A stretch of 64,000 nucleotides of DNA, from positions 1-64,000 of the forward strand of contig NZ_BOOK01000052.1 of assembly GCF_016863195.1 (NCBI RefSeq). The letters are read 5' to 3'. Positions 9,101-17,669 of the stretch are shown here, one piece after another. The stretch comes from Paraplanobispora takensis (GTDB taxonomy: Bacteria; Actinomycetota; Actinomycetes; Streptosporangiales; Streptosporangiaceae). The translations under genes and the position numbers were made by a program. How positions within the stretch are numbered: the first letter of the stretch is position 1; each line of letters opens with the position of its first letter. The notes beneath the pieces are model-generated. The model ran no database searches. It saw nothing but the letters and a program-made list of their open reading frames with translations, and was not told the DNA's origin.

Positions 9101-9425
9101 CCGCTACCGGCGGCGCCTGGCCCTGCTGGACGAGGAGATCGACCGGGCGGCGGAGCTGGGCGACGACCGCCGCGCGGTGGAGTACGACCGGGAGCGCGAG
9201 GCCCTGCTGAACGAGCTGCGCGCCGCCACCGGGCTCGGCGGGCGCGGCCGGCGGCTGGGCGACGAGGCCGAGCGCGCCCGCAAGGCCGTCACCGCCCGCA
9301 TCCGCGACACCCTGCGCAAACTCGGCCCGATCCATCCCGAACTCGCCGCCCATCTCCGCGCCGCCGTCTCCACCGGATCCAGTTGCCGTTACCGGCCCGG
9401 CCACGAGATCCGGTGGAGTCTGTGA
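6144..9425 (+). CDS. Large AAA/STAND-type ATPase regulator with TPR-like region
   Basis: A 1,093-residue protein. Residues 34-41 are a Walker A (GEAGIGKT) and VVVVLDDLHWAD near residue 140 is the Walker B, the layout of the MalT/LAL group of signal-transduction ATPases. The central region (about 380-860) is alpha-helical and TPR-like. After a repeat linker (ADGFI units, residues about 873-902) comes a separate domain with VWSLAFGGRRVHVPDAKGL, a charged helix, and ARKAVTARIRDTLRKLGPIHPELAAHL. I see no LuxR-type HTH at the C-terminus. This last domain recurs on actinobacterial ATPases and may be a winged helix, which is inference. ATG 6144 starts just before the ATPase domain but lacks a clear ribosome-binding site. 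Confidence 0.82.
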   Translation: MTPALIGRDHPAGVLRAEIGRVTDSHGGLVLVTGEAGIGKTALVTEAAEEARRRGALVLGGSCWDSDSAPGYWPWVQVVRALRRGAGAGEWAAALEAAGSGLSLLLGESRRGGEAEAFRLYDAVTGALVSVSQNRPVVVVLDDLHWADVASLKLLEFAAQHTWFERLLLVGTYRDAETEAADHPLRPMLTSLTAKATTVTLTGLGHEEVGALMARTAGREPDAGLVAEVHRRTGGNPFFVEQTARLWHGGGPVTATAPGVHDALRRRLSLLPPAVTGLLTTAAVLGREFHREVLAAAGSVPLAEVDRLLGQAVAARLVVAREDGRFAFAHDLVRESLYEALGGQEARRRHAGVVGALDGAPELARRVFPSDLARHAYLAGDALEPARAVAHLLAAARDASTRMAVEEAIGHCRRALEVADDPARRALIALDLGRHLRHEGDREGAWQSFEQGVAVARDLDDGRLLARAALTLHSVDDHDERAARLRAGTLRRAYAKLVGDAPAESRSPDDLAQELTVHLLMLARRDDDDDELMFGLWARHDTIWGLGTAAERVKLVDELMDVARRTGDRDTELLASSLRWVALLELGDPGYLDQYDAFVSLAERHGTPRFATALFIDKNIVSTLQGRFEEAHGHLDHGLPAFCEGDHSGLLAMADQLRWSTLIPQGRFEELRRLRRDLLEHGHSHPDLLEGVAALQRGDVGTALQLLPEEAPGQEPYPRNLAPLGLRFLAQAAAAALDGELCDRARAALEPYSGQWMVSMYGCDISGPVDLWLGLLDAAQDRWAEALTRLTAACRSAERLRSRTWAVEARCHLAETLLARGEPGDARTAAAMLDEIGREAADLGMRHISGRVRRARDRAAQAATAPAGRGAPADGFIADGFIADGATADGFAADGFAADGFRREGAGEDEAVTNEFRRDGAVWSLAFGGRRVHVPDAKGLRDLHALLSLPGADVPAVRLLDPEGGEVVVAARRMGGDLVLDDEARTRYRRRLALLDEEIDRAAELGDDRRAVEYDREREALLNELRAATGLGGRGRRLGDEAERARKAVTARIRDTLRKLGPIHPELAAHLRAAVSTGSSCRYRPGHEIRWSL
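8760..8849 (+). repeat. 15-bp tandem repeat encoding ADGFI-type linker
   Basis: Six consecutive 15-bp units (GCGGACGGATTCATC and variants) in frame encode ADGFI-ADGFI-ADGAT-ADGFA-ADGFA-ADGFR. They separate the helical region from the C-terminal domain of the ATPase regulator. In-frame unit length means copy number can vary without a frameshift. Confidence 0.9.
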
Positions 9426-9432
9426 GAGGTGC

Positions 9433-10311
9433 TCACCTGCGGTTGTACAGCCGCATGGTGAGGGTGCCGAAGACCGCCATGATCACCGCGCCGGCCACCA
9501 GGACCCAGGCGACCTCTCCCGCGGCCGGGGCGCCGGCCATCAGCCCGCGCACCGCGGAGACGAGGTGGGTGACGGGGCTGGCGTCGACGAACACCTGGAG
9601 CCAGCCGGGCATCGTGGAGGGGTCGACGAAGACGTTGCTGAGGAAGGTGAGCGGGAACAGCACCATCATGCTGACGCCCATCACCGACTTCTCACTGCGC
9701 AGCAGCAGGCCGAACATGGTCCAGATCCAGGAGAAGGCGAAGGCGAAGGCCACCAGCAGGCCCACTCCGGCCACCACGCCCACCACGCCTCCGGCCGGGC
9801 GGAAGCCCATGATCAGCCCCACGACGATCATCGTGATCGAGGCGAGCACATACCTCAGCACGTCGCCCAGGAGATAGCCGACCATCGCGGCCGGCCGCCA
9901 GACGGGCAGCGTGCGGAACCGGTCGAAGATGCCCTTGGCGATGTCGGTGTTGACCGCCACCCCGGTGTACATCGTGGTCATGACCACGCTCGTCACCAGG
10001 ATGCCCGGCAGCAGGAACTGCAGATACTCCTGCGTCGAGCCCGCCAGCGCACCGCCGAACAGGTAGGTGAACATCAGCACCATCATGATCGGGAAGGCGG
10101 TCACGTCGAAGAGCTGCTCGGGGACGTGCTTGATCTTCAGCATGGCCCGCCACCCGAACGCCGTCGACGCCGCCGCCGGGCTCGGCCGCTTCGGGCGCTC
10201 CCCCGGGGTCAGGACGGCGCCGATGCTCTCGGCCGCGGGCGTGTACGTCACCGCCGCGCTCTGCCCGGCCTCGGGCTCGACGCGGGTCTGAGTGGTCGTC
10301 TGGGTGCTCAT
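9433..10311 (-). CDS. ABC-2 type exporter permease (DrrB-like)
   Basis: A 292-residue membrane protein with a 60-residue hydrophilic N-terminus and then the six-helix ABC-2 core: [55 protein letters not shown], and [22 protein letters not shown]. These are hallmarks of daunorubicin-resistance-type permeases. It partners the ATPase immediately upstream; the start ATG overlaps the ATPase stop as ATGA (10308-10311), so translation is coupled. It likely exports a hydrophobic compound or drug. It is convergent with the ATPase regulator, 7 bases apart. Confidence 0.93.
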   Translation of the reverse strand: MSTQTTTQTRVEPEAGQSAAVTYTPAAESIGAVLTPGERPKRPSPAAASTAFGWRAMLKIKHVPEQLFDVTAFPIMMVLMFTYLFGGALAGSTQEYLQFLLPGILVTSVVMTTMYTGVAVNTDIAKGIFDRFRTLPVWRPAAMVGYLLGDVLRYVLASITMIVVGLIMGFRPAGGVVGVVAGVGLLVAFAFAFSWIWTMFGLLLRSEKSVMGVSMMVLFPLTFLSNVFVDPSTMPGWLQVFVDASPVTHLVSAVRGLMAGAPAAGEVAWVLVAGAVIMAVFGTLTMRLYNRR

Positions 10312-11309
10312 GCTGCGGCCTCCTCGGTGGCGGCGGGCTCGGCGGGACGGTCGGTGAGGGCCAGGAAGACCTCGTCGAGGCTGGGCTGGCCGAGGGAGAA
10401 GTCGTCGACGACGATGCCGGCGGCGGCCAGCTCGGCGAGCACGCGGGAGGCCTCCTCCGCGGCGCCGTACTCGCTGCCGGTGCCCGAGACGCGGGCGGTC
10501 ACCGCCACGGGGTCGGCCTCCGCGTGCGCCGGCACGCCCAGCGCGCGGGTGAGCACCCGTTGCGCCTCGGGTCGCTGCGCGGGATCGCGCAGCCGCAGGT
10601 GGACCGTGCCTGTGCCGATCGAGGACTTCAGCTCGCCCGGCGTGCCCTCGGCGATGACCCGGCCGTGGTCGATGACCGCGATGCGGCCGGCGAGCCGGTC
10701 GGCCTCGTCGAGATACTGGGTGGTCAGCAGCACCGTGGTGCCGTGGGCGACCACGGCCCGCACGATGTCCCACACCTGGCTGCGGCTGCGCGGGTCCAGG
10801 CCGGTGGTGGGCTCGTCGAGGAAGAGCAGGTCGGGGGTGCTGAGGATGCTGGCGGCGATGTCCAGCCTGCGGCGCATGCCGCCCGAGTAGGTCTTCACCT
10901 GGCGCTCGGCGGCCTCGCTCAGCCCGAACGCCTCCAGCAGCAGCCCGGCCCTGTCCCTCGCCGCGGGCTTGCGGTGTCCCAGCAGCCGGGCCAGCAGGAC
11001 GAGGTTCTCCGTCCCGGTCAGGTCCTCGTCGACCGAGGCGTACTGCCCGGTCAGGCTCACCCGGCTGCGCACGGCGTCGGCCTCGCGCACCACGTCGTGG
11101 CCGAAGACCCTGGCCTGCCCCCCGTCGGGGCGCAACAGGGTGGCCAGCATCCGCACCGCGGTGGTCTTGCCCGCCCCGTTGGGACCGAGCACGCCGTACA
11201 CGGTCCCGGCGGGCACCGTGAGGTCGAGGCCGTCCACCGCCCGGGTGTCTCCGAATATCTTGACCAGCCCCGACGTCTCCACCGCCAGGTCGGTCACTCG
11301 TCTGTTCAT
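10308..11309 (-). CDS. ABC exporter ATPase (DrrA-like, daunorubicin-resistance family)
   Basis: A 333-residue protein with Walker A GPNGAGKT (about residue 43), Q-loop [14 protein letters not shown], signature [16 protein letters not shown], Walker [14 protein letters not shown] and the switch region [25 protein letters not shown]. The C-terminal [15 protein letters not shown] motif is diagnostic of the DrrA subfamily. ATG 11309 is the natural start; the frame remains open upstream to 12410 across the antisense of the metallopeptidase gene, which is a shadow. First gene of a two-gene exporter operon. Divergent from the metallopeptidase with a 138-base promoter region. Confidence 0.95.
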   Translation of the reverse strand: MNRRVTDLAVETSGLVKIFGDTRAVDGLDLTVPAGTVYGVLGPNGAGKTTAVRMLATLLRPDGGQARVFGHDVVREADAVRSRVSLTGQYASVDEDLTGTENLVLLARLLGHRKPAARDRAGLLLEAFGLSEAAERQVKTYSGGMRRRLDIAASILSTPDLLFLDEPTTGLDPRSRSQVWDIVRAVVAHGTTVLLTTQYLDEADRLAGRIAVIDHGRVIAEGTPGELKSSIGTGTVHLRLRDPAQRPEAQRVLTRALGVPAHAEADPVAVTARVSGTGSEYGAAEEASRVLAELAAAGIVVDDFSLGQPSLDEVFLALTDRPAEPAATEEAAA

Positions 11310-11447
11310 GATCTGTCCTTCGTCCGTCTCGGCATTCACCCCCCAGGCGCGAGACGGCCCCGGGCAGCCGCCAGATTCGATCTGGCAACCGGCCCGCCCG
11401 GACCCACCATGGTCATCTTCTCCGCCGCCCTCTAATCTCCTTGTCTC

Positions 11448-12227
11448 ATGCGGACCCCCCTCTCCCTCCTCGTCGCCTGCCTCCTGGCGGTCGCGCTCTG
11501 TCCGGGTACGGCGCACGCCTCCGGATATCCCGTCAAGGACTCCCCCGTCCTGACCGACAACGCCCTCTACGAGACCGGCAGGCTGAAGACGACCTCCTGC
11601 CGGCCGGCCGCCCCCAAGGCGGGCAGCGCCTCCTCCGCCGAGCGCTACCTGCGGTCCGTGGCCCGGTGCCTGGACGCGACCTGGTCGGCGCACCTCAGGA
11701 AGGCGGGCAAGCCCTTCACCCCGCCCCGGATCCGCTTCCATTCCAAGCCGCGCGACTACTGCGGCAGGCCATGGCCCAAGGACATGCTGTCGGACTACTG
11801 CCTCCGGGACAGCACCATCGTGTTCCTTTTGAACGGATCGACCACCAAGGTGTCGAAGCAGTACGCCTTCATGGCGATGGCCCATGAGTACGCCCACCAC
11901 GTGCAGAAGCTGTACGGCATCCAGCAGGCCTACGCCGAGCTGCCCCATCGGAACACCAGGGAGCGCTACGAGCAGACCCGCCGGTACGACCTGCAGGCAG
12001 ACTGTCTGTCCGCCGCCTTCGCCCGCAGCGTGTGGAAGTCCCTGGACCTGCCGAAGAGCGCATGGAAGGACTTCCTGCTGGTGTCGATCCAAGGAGGTGA
12101 CGGCTACTGGGGCACGCATGAATACGGCAAGGGCGAGTCCATCGTGCAATGGCTGCTCACCGGCTACGACGAGGCCTCTCCCGGCGACTGCAACACCTGG
12201 ACCGCCGGACCCTCGTGGGTGGCCTAG
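11448..12227 (+). CDS. Secreted neutral zinc metallopeptidase
   Basis: A 259-residue protein with a signal peptide ([21 protein letters not shown]). The zinc-binding helix [11 protein letters not shown] (HEXXH) lies around residue 145, and [14 protein letters not shown] follows about 40 residues later, where Glu or Asp plus the helix would complete a metzincin- or YpfJ-like site. Several cysteines (for example YCGRPW, DYCLRD, QADC, GDCN) fit an extracellular, disulfide-bonded protein. Related to the YpfJ/neutral zinc metallopeptidase group of bacteria. Substrate unknown. It is divergent from the DrrAB-like exporter. Confidence 0.88.
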   Translation: MRTPLSLLVACLLAVALCPGTAHASGYPVKDSPVLTDNALYETGRLKTTSCRPAAPKAGSASSAERYLRSVARCLDATWSAHLRKAGKPFTPPRIRFHSKPRDYCGRPWPKDMLSDYCLRDSTIVFLLNGSTTKVSKQYAFMAMAHEYAHHVQKLYGIQQAYAELPHRNTRERYEQTRRYDLQADCLSAAFARSVWKSLDLPKSAWKDFLLVSIQGGDGYWGTHEYGKGESIVQWLLTGYDEASPGDCNTWTAGPSWVA

Positions 12228-12392
12228 CCGTACGGGCGCCGGCGATCCGGTCCGCGTCGGCGAGCTGCTCGGGGCGCTGCGGGAGCTTCCCGTCACGCCG
12301 GAGCTGCGGGCCGTAGGAGGACGGCGGCCCGGTGTCGGTCTCGTCCTGAACGGCGCACTGACCCTCCCGGGTTGCGGCCGCATGCCGCGAAG

Positions 12393-12410
12393 ATGGGGTA
12401 ACGACCCCAT
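12393..12410. promoter_or_regulatory. Inverted repeat just upstream of the epimerase gene
   Basis: ATGGGGT-AACG-ACCCCAT (arms 12393-12399 and 12404-12410) ends 20 bases before the start codon of the epimerase gene. Position and symmetry fit an operator. The gene has no clear Shine-Dalgarno sequence, so the site may overlap the promoter of a short-leader mRNA. Confidence 0.45.
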
Positions 12411-12430
12411 CCGACGTCGATTGGATAAAC

Positions 12431-13402
12431 ATGCGAGTCGTCGTTATCGGCGGGAGTGGGCACATCGGCACATTCCTCGTCCCCCGGCTGGTGCGGGCCG
12501 GTCACGAAGTGATCAGCATCAGCCGGGGCGCCCGCGCCCCCTACGCCGACGCTCCCGAATGGGAGCAGGTGCGCCAGGTCCTCGCCGACCGGCAGCGAGA
12601 GGACGGTGAGGGCGTCTTCGGCTCCAGGGTGGCCGGGCTGAGCCCGGACGTCGTGGTCGACCTGATCTGTTTCACCGTGGAGGCGGCCACCGCGCTGGTC
12701 GAACGGCTCCGCGGCGGGACCGGGCACCTGCTGCACTGCGGTTCCGTCTGGCGCTACGGCCCCAGTCACAAGCTGCCGATCTCCGAGACCACGGGCACCG
12801 CCCCCTTCGGGGAGTACGGGATCCAGAAGGATCGGATCGCACGGATGCTGAAGGAGGAGACCGCCTCCGGGGGCCTGGTGACCACGTCCCTGCACCCCGG
12901 GCACATCGTCGGTCCCGGCTGGCACCCGATCGGCCCGCTGGGGAACCTCGACCCCGCGGTCTGGTCCACGCTTTCGGCCGGGAAGCCGCTGCAGATCCCG
13001 GGCGACGGCGCCGAGCTGATGCACCATGTGCACGCCGACGACGTCGCGCAGGCCTTCGAGCGGGCGATCGAGCACCGGGACGCGGCGGCGGGAGAGGACT
13101 TCAACGTCGTCGCCCCCACGGCGCTGAACGTCCGCGGGTACGCTCACACGGCAGCCGGCTGGTTCGGGCAGAGCGCGTCACTGGAACCGGTGACCTGGGA
13201 GGAGTTCCGCCGGACCACGACCCCGGAGCACGCCGGGACGAGCTGGGAGCACCTCTACCGCAGTCACTGTTTCAGCATCGGGAAAGCCGAGGCCCTCCTG
13301 GGCTACGCACCGCGCTACGAACCGGAGGCCGCCGTGCTCGAATCCGTCCGCTGGCTGATCGAACACGACGGGCTGCAGGTGGCCCGCCCGCTCATCGCCT
13401 GA
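12431..13402 (+). CDS. NAD(P)-dependent epimerase/dehydratase (extended SDR)
   Basis: A 323-residue protein. It opens directly with the nucleotide-binding fold [27 protein letters not shown] (G-x-x-G-x-x-G), typical of extended or atypical short-chain dehydrogenases acting on nucleotide sugars or RNA-binding relatives. Later it has [11 protein letters not shown] in the place of the usual YxxxK helix (Tyr in EYGIQKDR: Y-x-x-x-K is present) and [19 protein letters not shown], which shapes the substrate pocket. The product cannot be assigned. It is a single gene, preceded by an inverted repeat. Confidence 0.88.
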   Translation: MRVVVIGGSGHIGTFLVPRLVRAGHEVISISRGARAPYADAPEWEQVRQVLADRQREDGEGVFGSRVAGLSPDVVVDLICFTVEAATALVERLRGGTGHLLHCGSVWRYGPSHKLPISETTGTAPFGEYGIQKDRIARMLKEETASGGLVTTSLHPGHIVGPGWHPIGPLGNLDPAVWSTLSAGKPLQIPGDGAELMHHVHADDVAQAFERAIEHRDAAAGEDFNVVAPTALNVRGYAHTAAGWFGQSASLEPVTWEEFRRTTTPEHAGTSWEHLYRSHCFSIGKAEALLGYAPRYEPEAAVLESVRWLIEHDGLQVARPLIA

Positions 13403-13433
13403 CGGGGGCGAGCGATTCGCCCCCGCCACCCGG

Positions 13434-14468
13434 TCAGGCGCGCTGCTCCTGCAGGGTACGGAGCAGGTCGAAGGCGGGGCGGTCCAGCGACCGGTTCACG
13501 TTGGACAGCATGACGACGGCGACGCCCTTCTCCGGGTCGAAGCCGGTGAAGGAGGAGAACCCTCCCGTCATCCCGTTGTGCCAGATCTGCAGATGGCCGC
13601 CCTGCCGTTCGTGCAGACGCTGGCCCATCCAGCCCAGGTGCGTCCAGGAGAAGGGGCTGATCCGGTGCTCGGTCGCGCGGGTGAGCCGTACGGCCTCCGC
13701 GAGCTCTCCGGCGTCGTCCAGCTGGGCGCGGACGAAGGCGACCATGTCGGCCGCCGTCGAGCGCAGCCCGCCCGCCCCGGCCAGGTCGGCCAGGTGCCAC
13801 GCCGGGACGGGACGGCGGCGCCGGTCGTGTCCCCGGGCAAGCCGCGCGGACCTGTCGCCCTCGACGGTGATGCCGGTGTCGGCCATGCCCAGGGGCGCGC
13901 AGATCTCCTTGGCGACCAGTTCCTCGTAGGAGGTGCCGGTCCGGTGGGCCAGTGCCAGCCCCAGCAGCCCGGCGCCGAGGTTGGAGTAGCGGAAGCGGCG
14001 TCCCGGCGTGGCGCCCAGCCGGGTCCCGGCCAGGCCCTTCAGCAGGAACTCGGCGGTGCAGCCGGCGTACGGGTCCGGCGCCGAGGGCCGCAGCAGCGCC
14101 TTCAGCAGCATCCCCTTGGGCAGCCGCGGCAGGCCGGAGGTGTGCGTGGCCAGGCGCCGCGGTGTGATCTCCTCGCCGTCCCGCGACGGCACGCGCGACC
14201 CCTCGGGCAGCAGCCCGGCCAGCGGCTCGTCGAGGTCGACCGTGCCCGCCACGGCCAGCCGGGCGAGCGTCAGCGCCGTGAACGCCTTGGTCACCGAGCC
14301 GATCTCGAAGATCGTGTCCGCGCCGGGCACACCGTCCCGATCGCCGCCCGTCCGGCCGGCGCCGTGGATCTCCACCGCCTCCCCGGAGACCGCGGCGACC
14401 ACCACACCCACGTGCTGAGCCGCCAGGCGGTCAGCGGCTTCCCGGACAAGACCGGCAAAATCCGTCAT
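13434..14468 (-). CDS. Serine hydrolase, class C beta-lactamase family
   Basis: A 344-residue protein with the S-x-x-K motif in EIGSVTKAFTALTLARL (about residue 55), the YxN motif in FRYSNLGAGLLG, and HNGMTGGFSSF in the position of the third (KTG-like) motif. His in place of Lys is common in the esterase and D-peptidase members. There is no signal peptide, so it likely acts in the cytoplasm on esters or peptides rather than being a true lactamase. ATG 14468 is preferred over GTG 14492, which adds only eight residues. Confidence 0.9.
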   Translation of the reverse strand: MTDFAGLVREAADRLAAQHVGVVVAAVSGEAVEIHGAGRTGGDRDGVPGADTIFEIGSVTKAFTALTLARLAVAGTVDLDEPLAGLLPEGSRVPSRDGEEITPRRLATHTSGLPRLPKGMLLKALLRPSAPDPYAGCTAEFLLKGLAGTRLGATPGRRFRYSNLGAGLLGLALAHRTGTSYEELVAKEICAPLGMADTGITVEGDRSARLARGHDRRRRPVPAWHLADLAGAGGLRSTAADMVAFVRAQLDDAGELAEAVRLTRATEHRISPFSWTHLGWMGQRLHERQGGHLQIWHNGMTGGFSSFTGFDPEKGVAVVMLSNVNRSLDRPAFDLLRTLQEQRA

Positions 14469-14571
14469 GCCCGAAATTATGGGGCATTCCACGCCGCCCC
14501 GCGCGGTACGGCGGAGCGCGCCGGAACAGGGCGGCGGAGGGCGGGGATGCGGGCGGCGGGGAGGCCGGGCC

Positions 14572-14925
14572 TCAGGCGGAGGCCGGCCCGCCCGCGGACG
14601 GATCGGCGGGCAGGGAGAAGCGGGCGCGCTGGTCGGCGGGGACCAGGTCCAGATACTCGGGGTGCCGCTCGATGTAGCCGCGGATGAACGGGCAGAACGG
14701 CAGCACCGCCAGCCCCTGCGCCCGGGCGCCGTCCAGCGCGCCGCGGGCCAGGACGGAGCCGAGCCCCCTGCCCTCGAAGCCCGGGTCGATCTCCGTGTGG
14801 GTGAGCGAGATCTTCGAACCCGCCCGGGTGTACACGGCGAAGCCGGCCGTCGTCCCGTCCACCGTGATCTCGAACCGCCCGGCCCCGGGGTTGTCCGCGA
14901 CCTTCGGCTCCGCCTGCTCCGTCAC
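14572..14925 (-). CDS. Small GNAT-family N-acetyltransferase (YjdJ-like)
   Basis: A 117-residue single-domain GNAT. Residues VDGTTAGFAVYTRAG form early strands, THTEIDPGFEGRGLGSVLARGALDGARAQGL is the acetyl-CoA site (Q/R-x-x-G-x-G/A replaced by EGRGLGS), and LPFCPFIRGYIERHPEYLDLVP is the signature of the short YjdJ/At2 group. The substrate is unknown. It lies 89 bases downstream of the GCS2/ATP-grasp gene on the same strand and could belong to its transcript. Confidence 0.9.
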   Translation of the reverse strand: MTEQAEPKVADNPGAGRFEITVDGTTAGFAVYTRAGSKISLTHTEIDPGFEGRGLGSVLARGALDGARAQGLAVLPFCPFIRGYIERHPEYLDLVPADQRARFSLPADPSAGGPASA

Positions 14926-15014
14926 TGCCCGACTCCTACGATCGTCATGCGTTCAGCGGCACAGTACCGGGTCCGCGGCCGCCCGCCGCCCGCCCCGCCG
15001 CGCACCGCGGCCGC

Positions 15015-17534
15015 TCACCCGGCGGCCCGGCCGGTCTCCGGGAGCCAGGTGTCCTTCGACCCGCCCTCCGGAGAGGAGTCGGCGATCATGCTCCCGGCCG
15101 GGGCGACGCGGGTCAGCGCCGCCGGGGGGACCGCGACCGTCTCCCCCGACAGGACGAAGGCCCGCAGGTCGACGACGCGCGGGCTGAGCCGCTCGCCGTC
15201 GAAGGACGGGTGGGTCGCCAGCGGGATCGTCTCCTGGGCGACCCACCGGCCGGGCGAGGCGACGATCCTGTCGCGGAGCCCGTCGAGCTCCGCGGCGGAC
15301 GCCTCGGGCCCGACGACCACGTCCTGCCCGCCGCGCCCGTCGACCGGCTTGACCACAAGCTCCTCCAGCCGGTCCAGCACCTGCTCCAGGTCGCCGGCTT
15401 CGCGGCACAGGTAGGTGGTGATGTTGCCGATGAGCGGCTCCTCGCCCAGGTAGTACTCGATGAGGCGGGGCACGTACCGGTACAGGCGCTTGTCCTCGGC
15501 GACGCCGTTGCCCGGCGGGTTGGCCAGGGTGAGCGCGGAGCTCCCGGCGGCCCGCAGGAGCTCCTCGCCGAGGGTCCCGGCGAACAGCGCGTCCTCGTCG
15601 ATCCGGCGGTAGATCACGTCGATCGGGCGCCCGGCCGCCTCCACCCGCCCGTCCCTGACGCTCAGGTCGGCGGGATCGGCCAGGACCGCCCCCAGCTCCT
15701 CGGCGAGCATCCGGTGCTCGGAGTAGGCGGGCAGGTCCGGCCCGCCGGAGACCACGGCGATGTTCCGGCGCCCGCCCGCCAGCAGCGTCTCCCGCAGCAT
15801 CCGCAGGCCCTGCCGCGGGTCGGCGACGCCCTCGGCGGGGACGAGCTCGGGCATGACCTCGGCCATCAGGCGCCTGCCGGCCACGGCGTACCCGAGACCC
15901 GAGGGCACCCGCAGGTTGTCCTCCAGCACCGCCCAGCGGCCGACGCCGTCGCGCACCAGGTCCAGCCCGGCGACCGCGCAGCGCACGGCCTCCCGCGGCG
16001 TCAGCCGCCCGGACTCGCGGTATCCGGGGGACTCCTCCACCACCCAGGCGGGGATCACGCCGTCGCGCACGATGCGGCGCTCGCCGTACACGTCGCGCAG
16101 GAAGGCCTCCAGCGCGCGCACCCGCTGCGGCAGGGCCCTGCCGATCTGCGCCCACTCGTCGGCCGGGACGAGCCGCGGGACCAGGTCGAACGGGAGGGCC
16201 CGGTGCCCGTCGCCGTCCTGCGGCCTGAAGGTCATGCCGTTGCGGCGCTGGTGCCGCTCACTCTGACGCTCCCGCTCGCGCAGGCCGTCGGCGCCCAGCC
16301 GGTCCAGGACCCGCAGGACCGGCTGGTACGGCTCCCGCACGGTGCCCTCGATCAGCACCTCGTCGCCGGGGGCGTCGTAGCCGTCGAGCAGGCGCGTGCG
16401 GATCCGCGGCGCCGGCCCGCCGAAGGAGGCCTCCCACTCCTGGGAGCGCGTCTCGGCCAGGACGAGGTCGACCACGTCGGCCAGCCGGCCCTCCCGGGCG
16501 AACGCCCGGCGCTGGCGGGCCGAGGAGCTGCCCCGGGCCAGCGACTCCCGGGCCAGCTCGGAGACCAGGTCCCAGTCGCCGAACTCCTCCAGCTGCGGCC
16601 GCAGGCCGTCCACCATCCGCCCGACCACCTCGGCGGCCGGGGCGGGCACCCCCTCGACCGGGTCCACGAGCCGGCCCTCCAGCCCCGACCGCGCCGCCCG
16701 CCAGCTCGCCGCCCGCACCATCTCCAGCCGGACCGAACGGTCGACCCCGTTGCGGACGTCCTGAAGCTCTCTGGCCACCAGCGCCCGGAACAGCCCGGCG
16801 ATCAGCACGATGTCGCCCACCCGCGGGCAGGCGTCGCACACCCGCAGCTCGACGGTGGGCACGTGGGCCGAGGGCCGGATGTCGAAGTAGATCATGCCGG
16901 GGTCGGTGATCACCTCGGACCGCACCAGGTCCTCGATCAGCCGGTCGTACTCGGCGGCCGAGGAGAACCGGGCCACCGGCCCGGCCGTGGGCCAGCGCTG
17001 CCACACCAGCGGCCGGTAGGCGGCGTACCCGGTGTCGGCCCCCAGCCAGTACGGCGAGCTGACGCTCAGCGCGAGCAGCGGCGGCACCCACGGGGCCAGG
17101 CGGTGGGCGACGACGACGGCCAGGTCGCGGTCGTCGACCTCGGCGTGCACCTGGGTGCCGCAGATCACCTGCTCGCGGGTGAGCAGCTGGTAGTCGGCGA
17201 GCATCTGCTCGTAGCGCGGGTCCGGGGAGATCTTCAGGGCCTCCGTGTCGACCAGCGGCACGCTGCCGGCCGCCGCGATGCCCAGGCCCAGCCCGTCCGC
17301 CGCCTTGATCACCGTACGGCGCAGCGCGGTCAGGTCGTGCCCGAGGTCCTCCAGCCGGACGAACGGCCGGCTGTTGCCCTCCACCACCGACCGGTGCAGC
17401 TCGTGGGTGAAGCGCTCCTGCGGCAGCCGTTCCAGCAGGGCTCCCGCCCGCGGCACCAGGTGCCGGGTCTCGACGTCGACGACGTGGAACTCCTCCTCGA
17501 CACCGACCGCGATCGGTTCCGCCAGACCCGCCAT
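15015..17534 (-). CDS. Fusion of GCS2-type carboxylate-amine ligase and circularly permuted ATP-grasp ligase
   Basis: An 839-residue fusion. The N-terminal half (about 1-370) is the YbdK/GCS2 fold: AVGVEEEFHVVD, HELHRSVVEGNS, CGTQVHAEVDDRDLAV and YFDIRPSAHVPTVELRVCD match the metal- and ATP-binding acidic motifs of glutamate-cysteine ligase family 2. The C-terminal half (about 430-830) is a circularly permuted type 2 ATP-grasp domain: WAVLEDNLRVPSGLGYAVAGRR, ANPPGNGVAEDKRLYRYVP, LVVKPVDGRGGQDVVVG and DLRAFVLSG. Both halves make amide bonds from carboxylates and amines, so the protein could build a dipeptide or modify a peptide in two steps. ATG 17534 has AGGGGTGG upstream. Such fusions are known in actinobacteria, but I know of no product. 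Confidence 0.92.
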   Translation of the reverse strand: MAGLAEPIAVGVEEEFHVVDVETRHLVPRAGALLERLPQERFTHELHRSVVEGNSRPFVRLEDLGHDLTALRRTVIKAADGLGLGIAAAGSVPLVDTEALKISPDPRYEQMLADYQLLTREQVICGTQVHAEVDDRDLAVVVAHRLAPWVPPLLALSVSSPYWLGADTGYAAYRPLVWQRWPTAGPVARFSSAAEYDRLIEDLVRSEVITDPGMIYFDIRPSAHVPTVELRVCDACPRVGDIVLIAGLFRALVARELQDVRNGVDRSVRLEMVRAASWRAARSGLEGRLVDPVEGVPAPAAEVVGRMVDGLRPQLEEFGDWDLVSELARESLARGSSSARQRRAFAREGRLADVVDLVLAETRSQEWEASFGGPAPRIRTRLLDGYDAPGDEVLIEGTVREPYQPVLRVLDRLGADGLRERERQSERHQRRNGMTFRPQDGDGHRALPFDLVPRLVPADEWAQIGRALPQRVRALEAFLRDVYGERRIVRDGVIPAWVVEESPGYRESGRLTPREAVRCAVAGLDLVRDGVGRWAVLEDNLRVPSGLGYAVAGRRLMAEVMPELVPAEGVADPRQGLRMLRETLLAGGRRNIAVVSGGPDLPAYSEHRMLAEELGAVLADPADLSVRDGRVEAAGRPIDVIYRRIDEDALFAGTLGEELLRAAGSSALTLANPPGNGVAEDKRLYRYVPRLIEYYLGEEPLIGNITTYLCREAGDLEQVLDRLEELVVKPVDGRGGQDVVVGPEASAAELDGLRDRIVASPGRWVAQETIPLATHPSFDGERLSPRVVDLRAFVLSGETVAVPPAALTRVAPAGSMIADSSPEGGSKDTWLPETGRAAG

Positions 17535-17669
17535 ATACGACCACCCCTGAAGCGCGCCGGTTGATTTTCCGCACCCTTTGCCCAGAAAAAGGGTTCACGC
17601 ACCTCAGGAGGCGGACGGGTCTCGATTACCGGGCGGCCCGATTACCGGGCGGCTCGGTCACAGGAGTGC

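Noticed and set aside
11441-11887. Alternative frames inside the metallopeptidase gene
   Set aside because: Composition is Arg/Pro/Ala noise; the 11448 frame has a signal peptide and an HEXXH motif.
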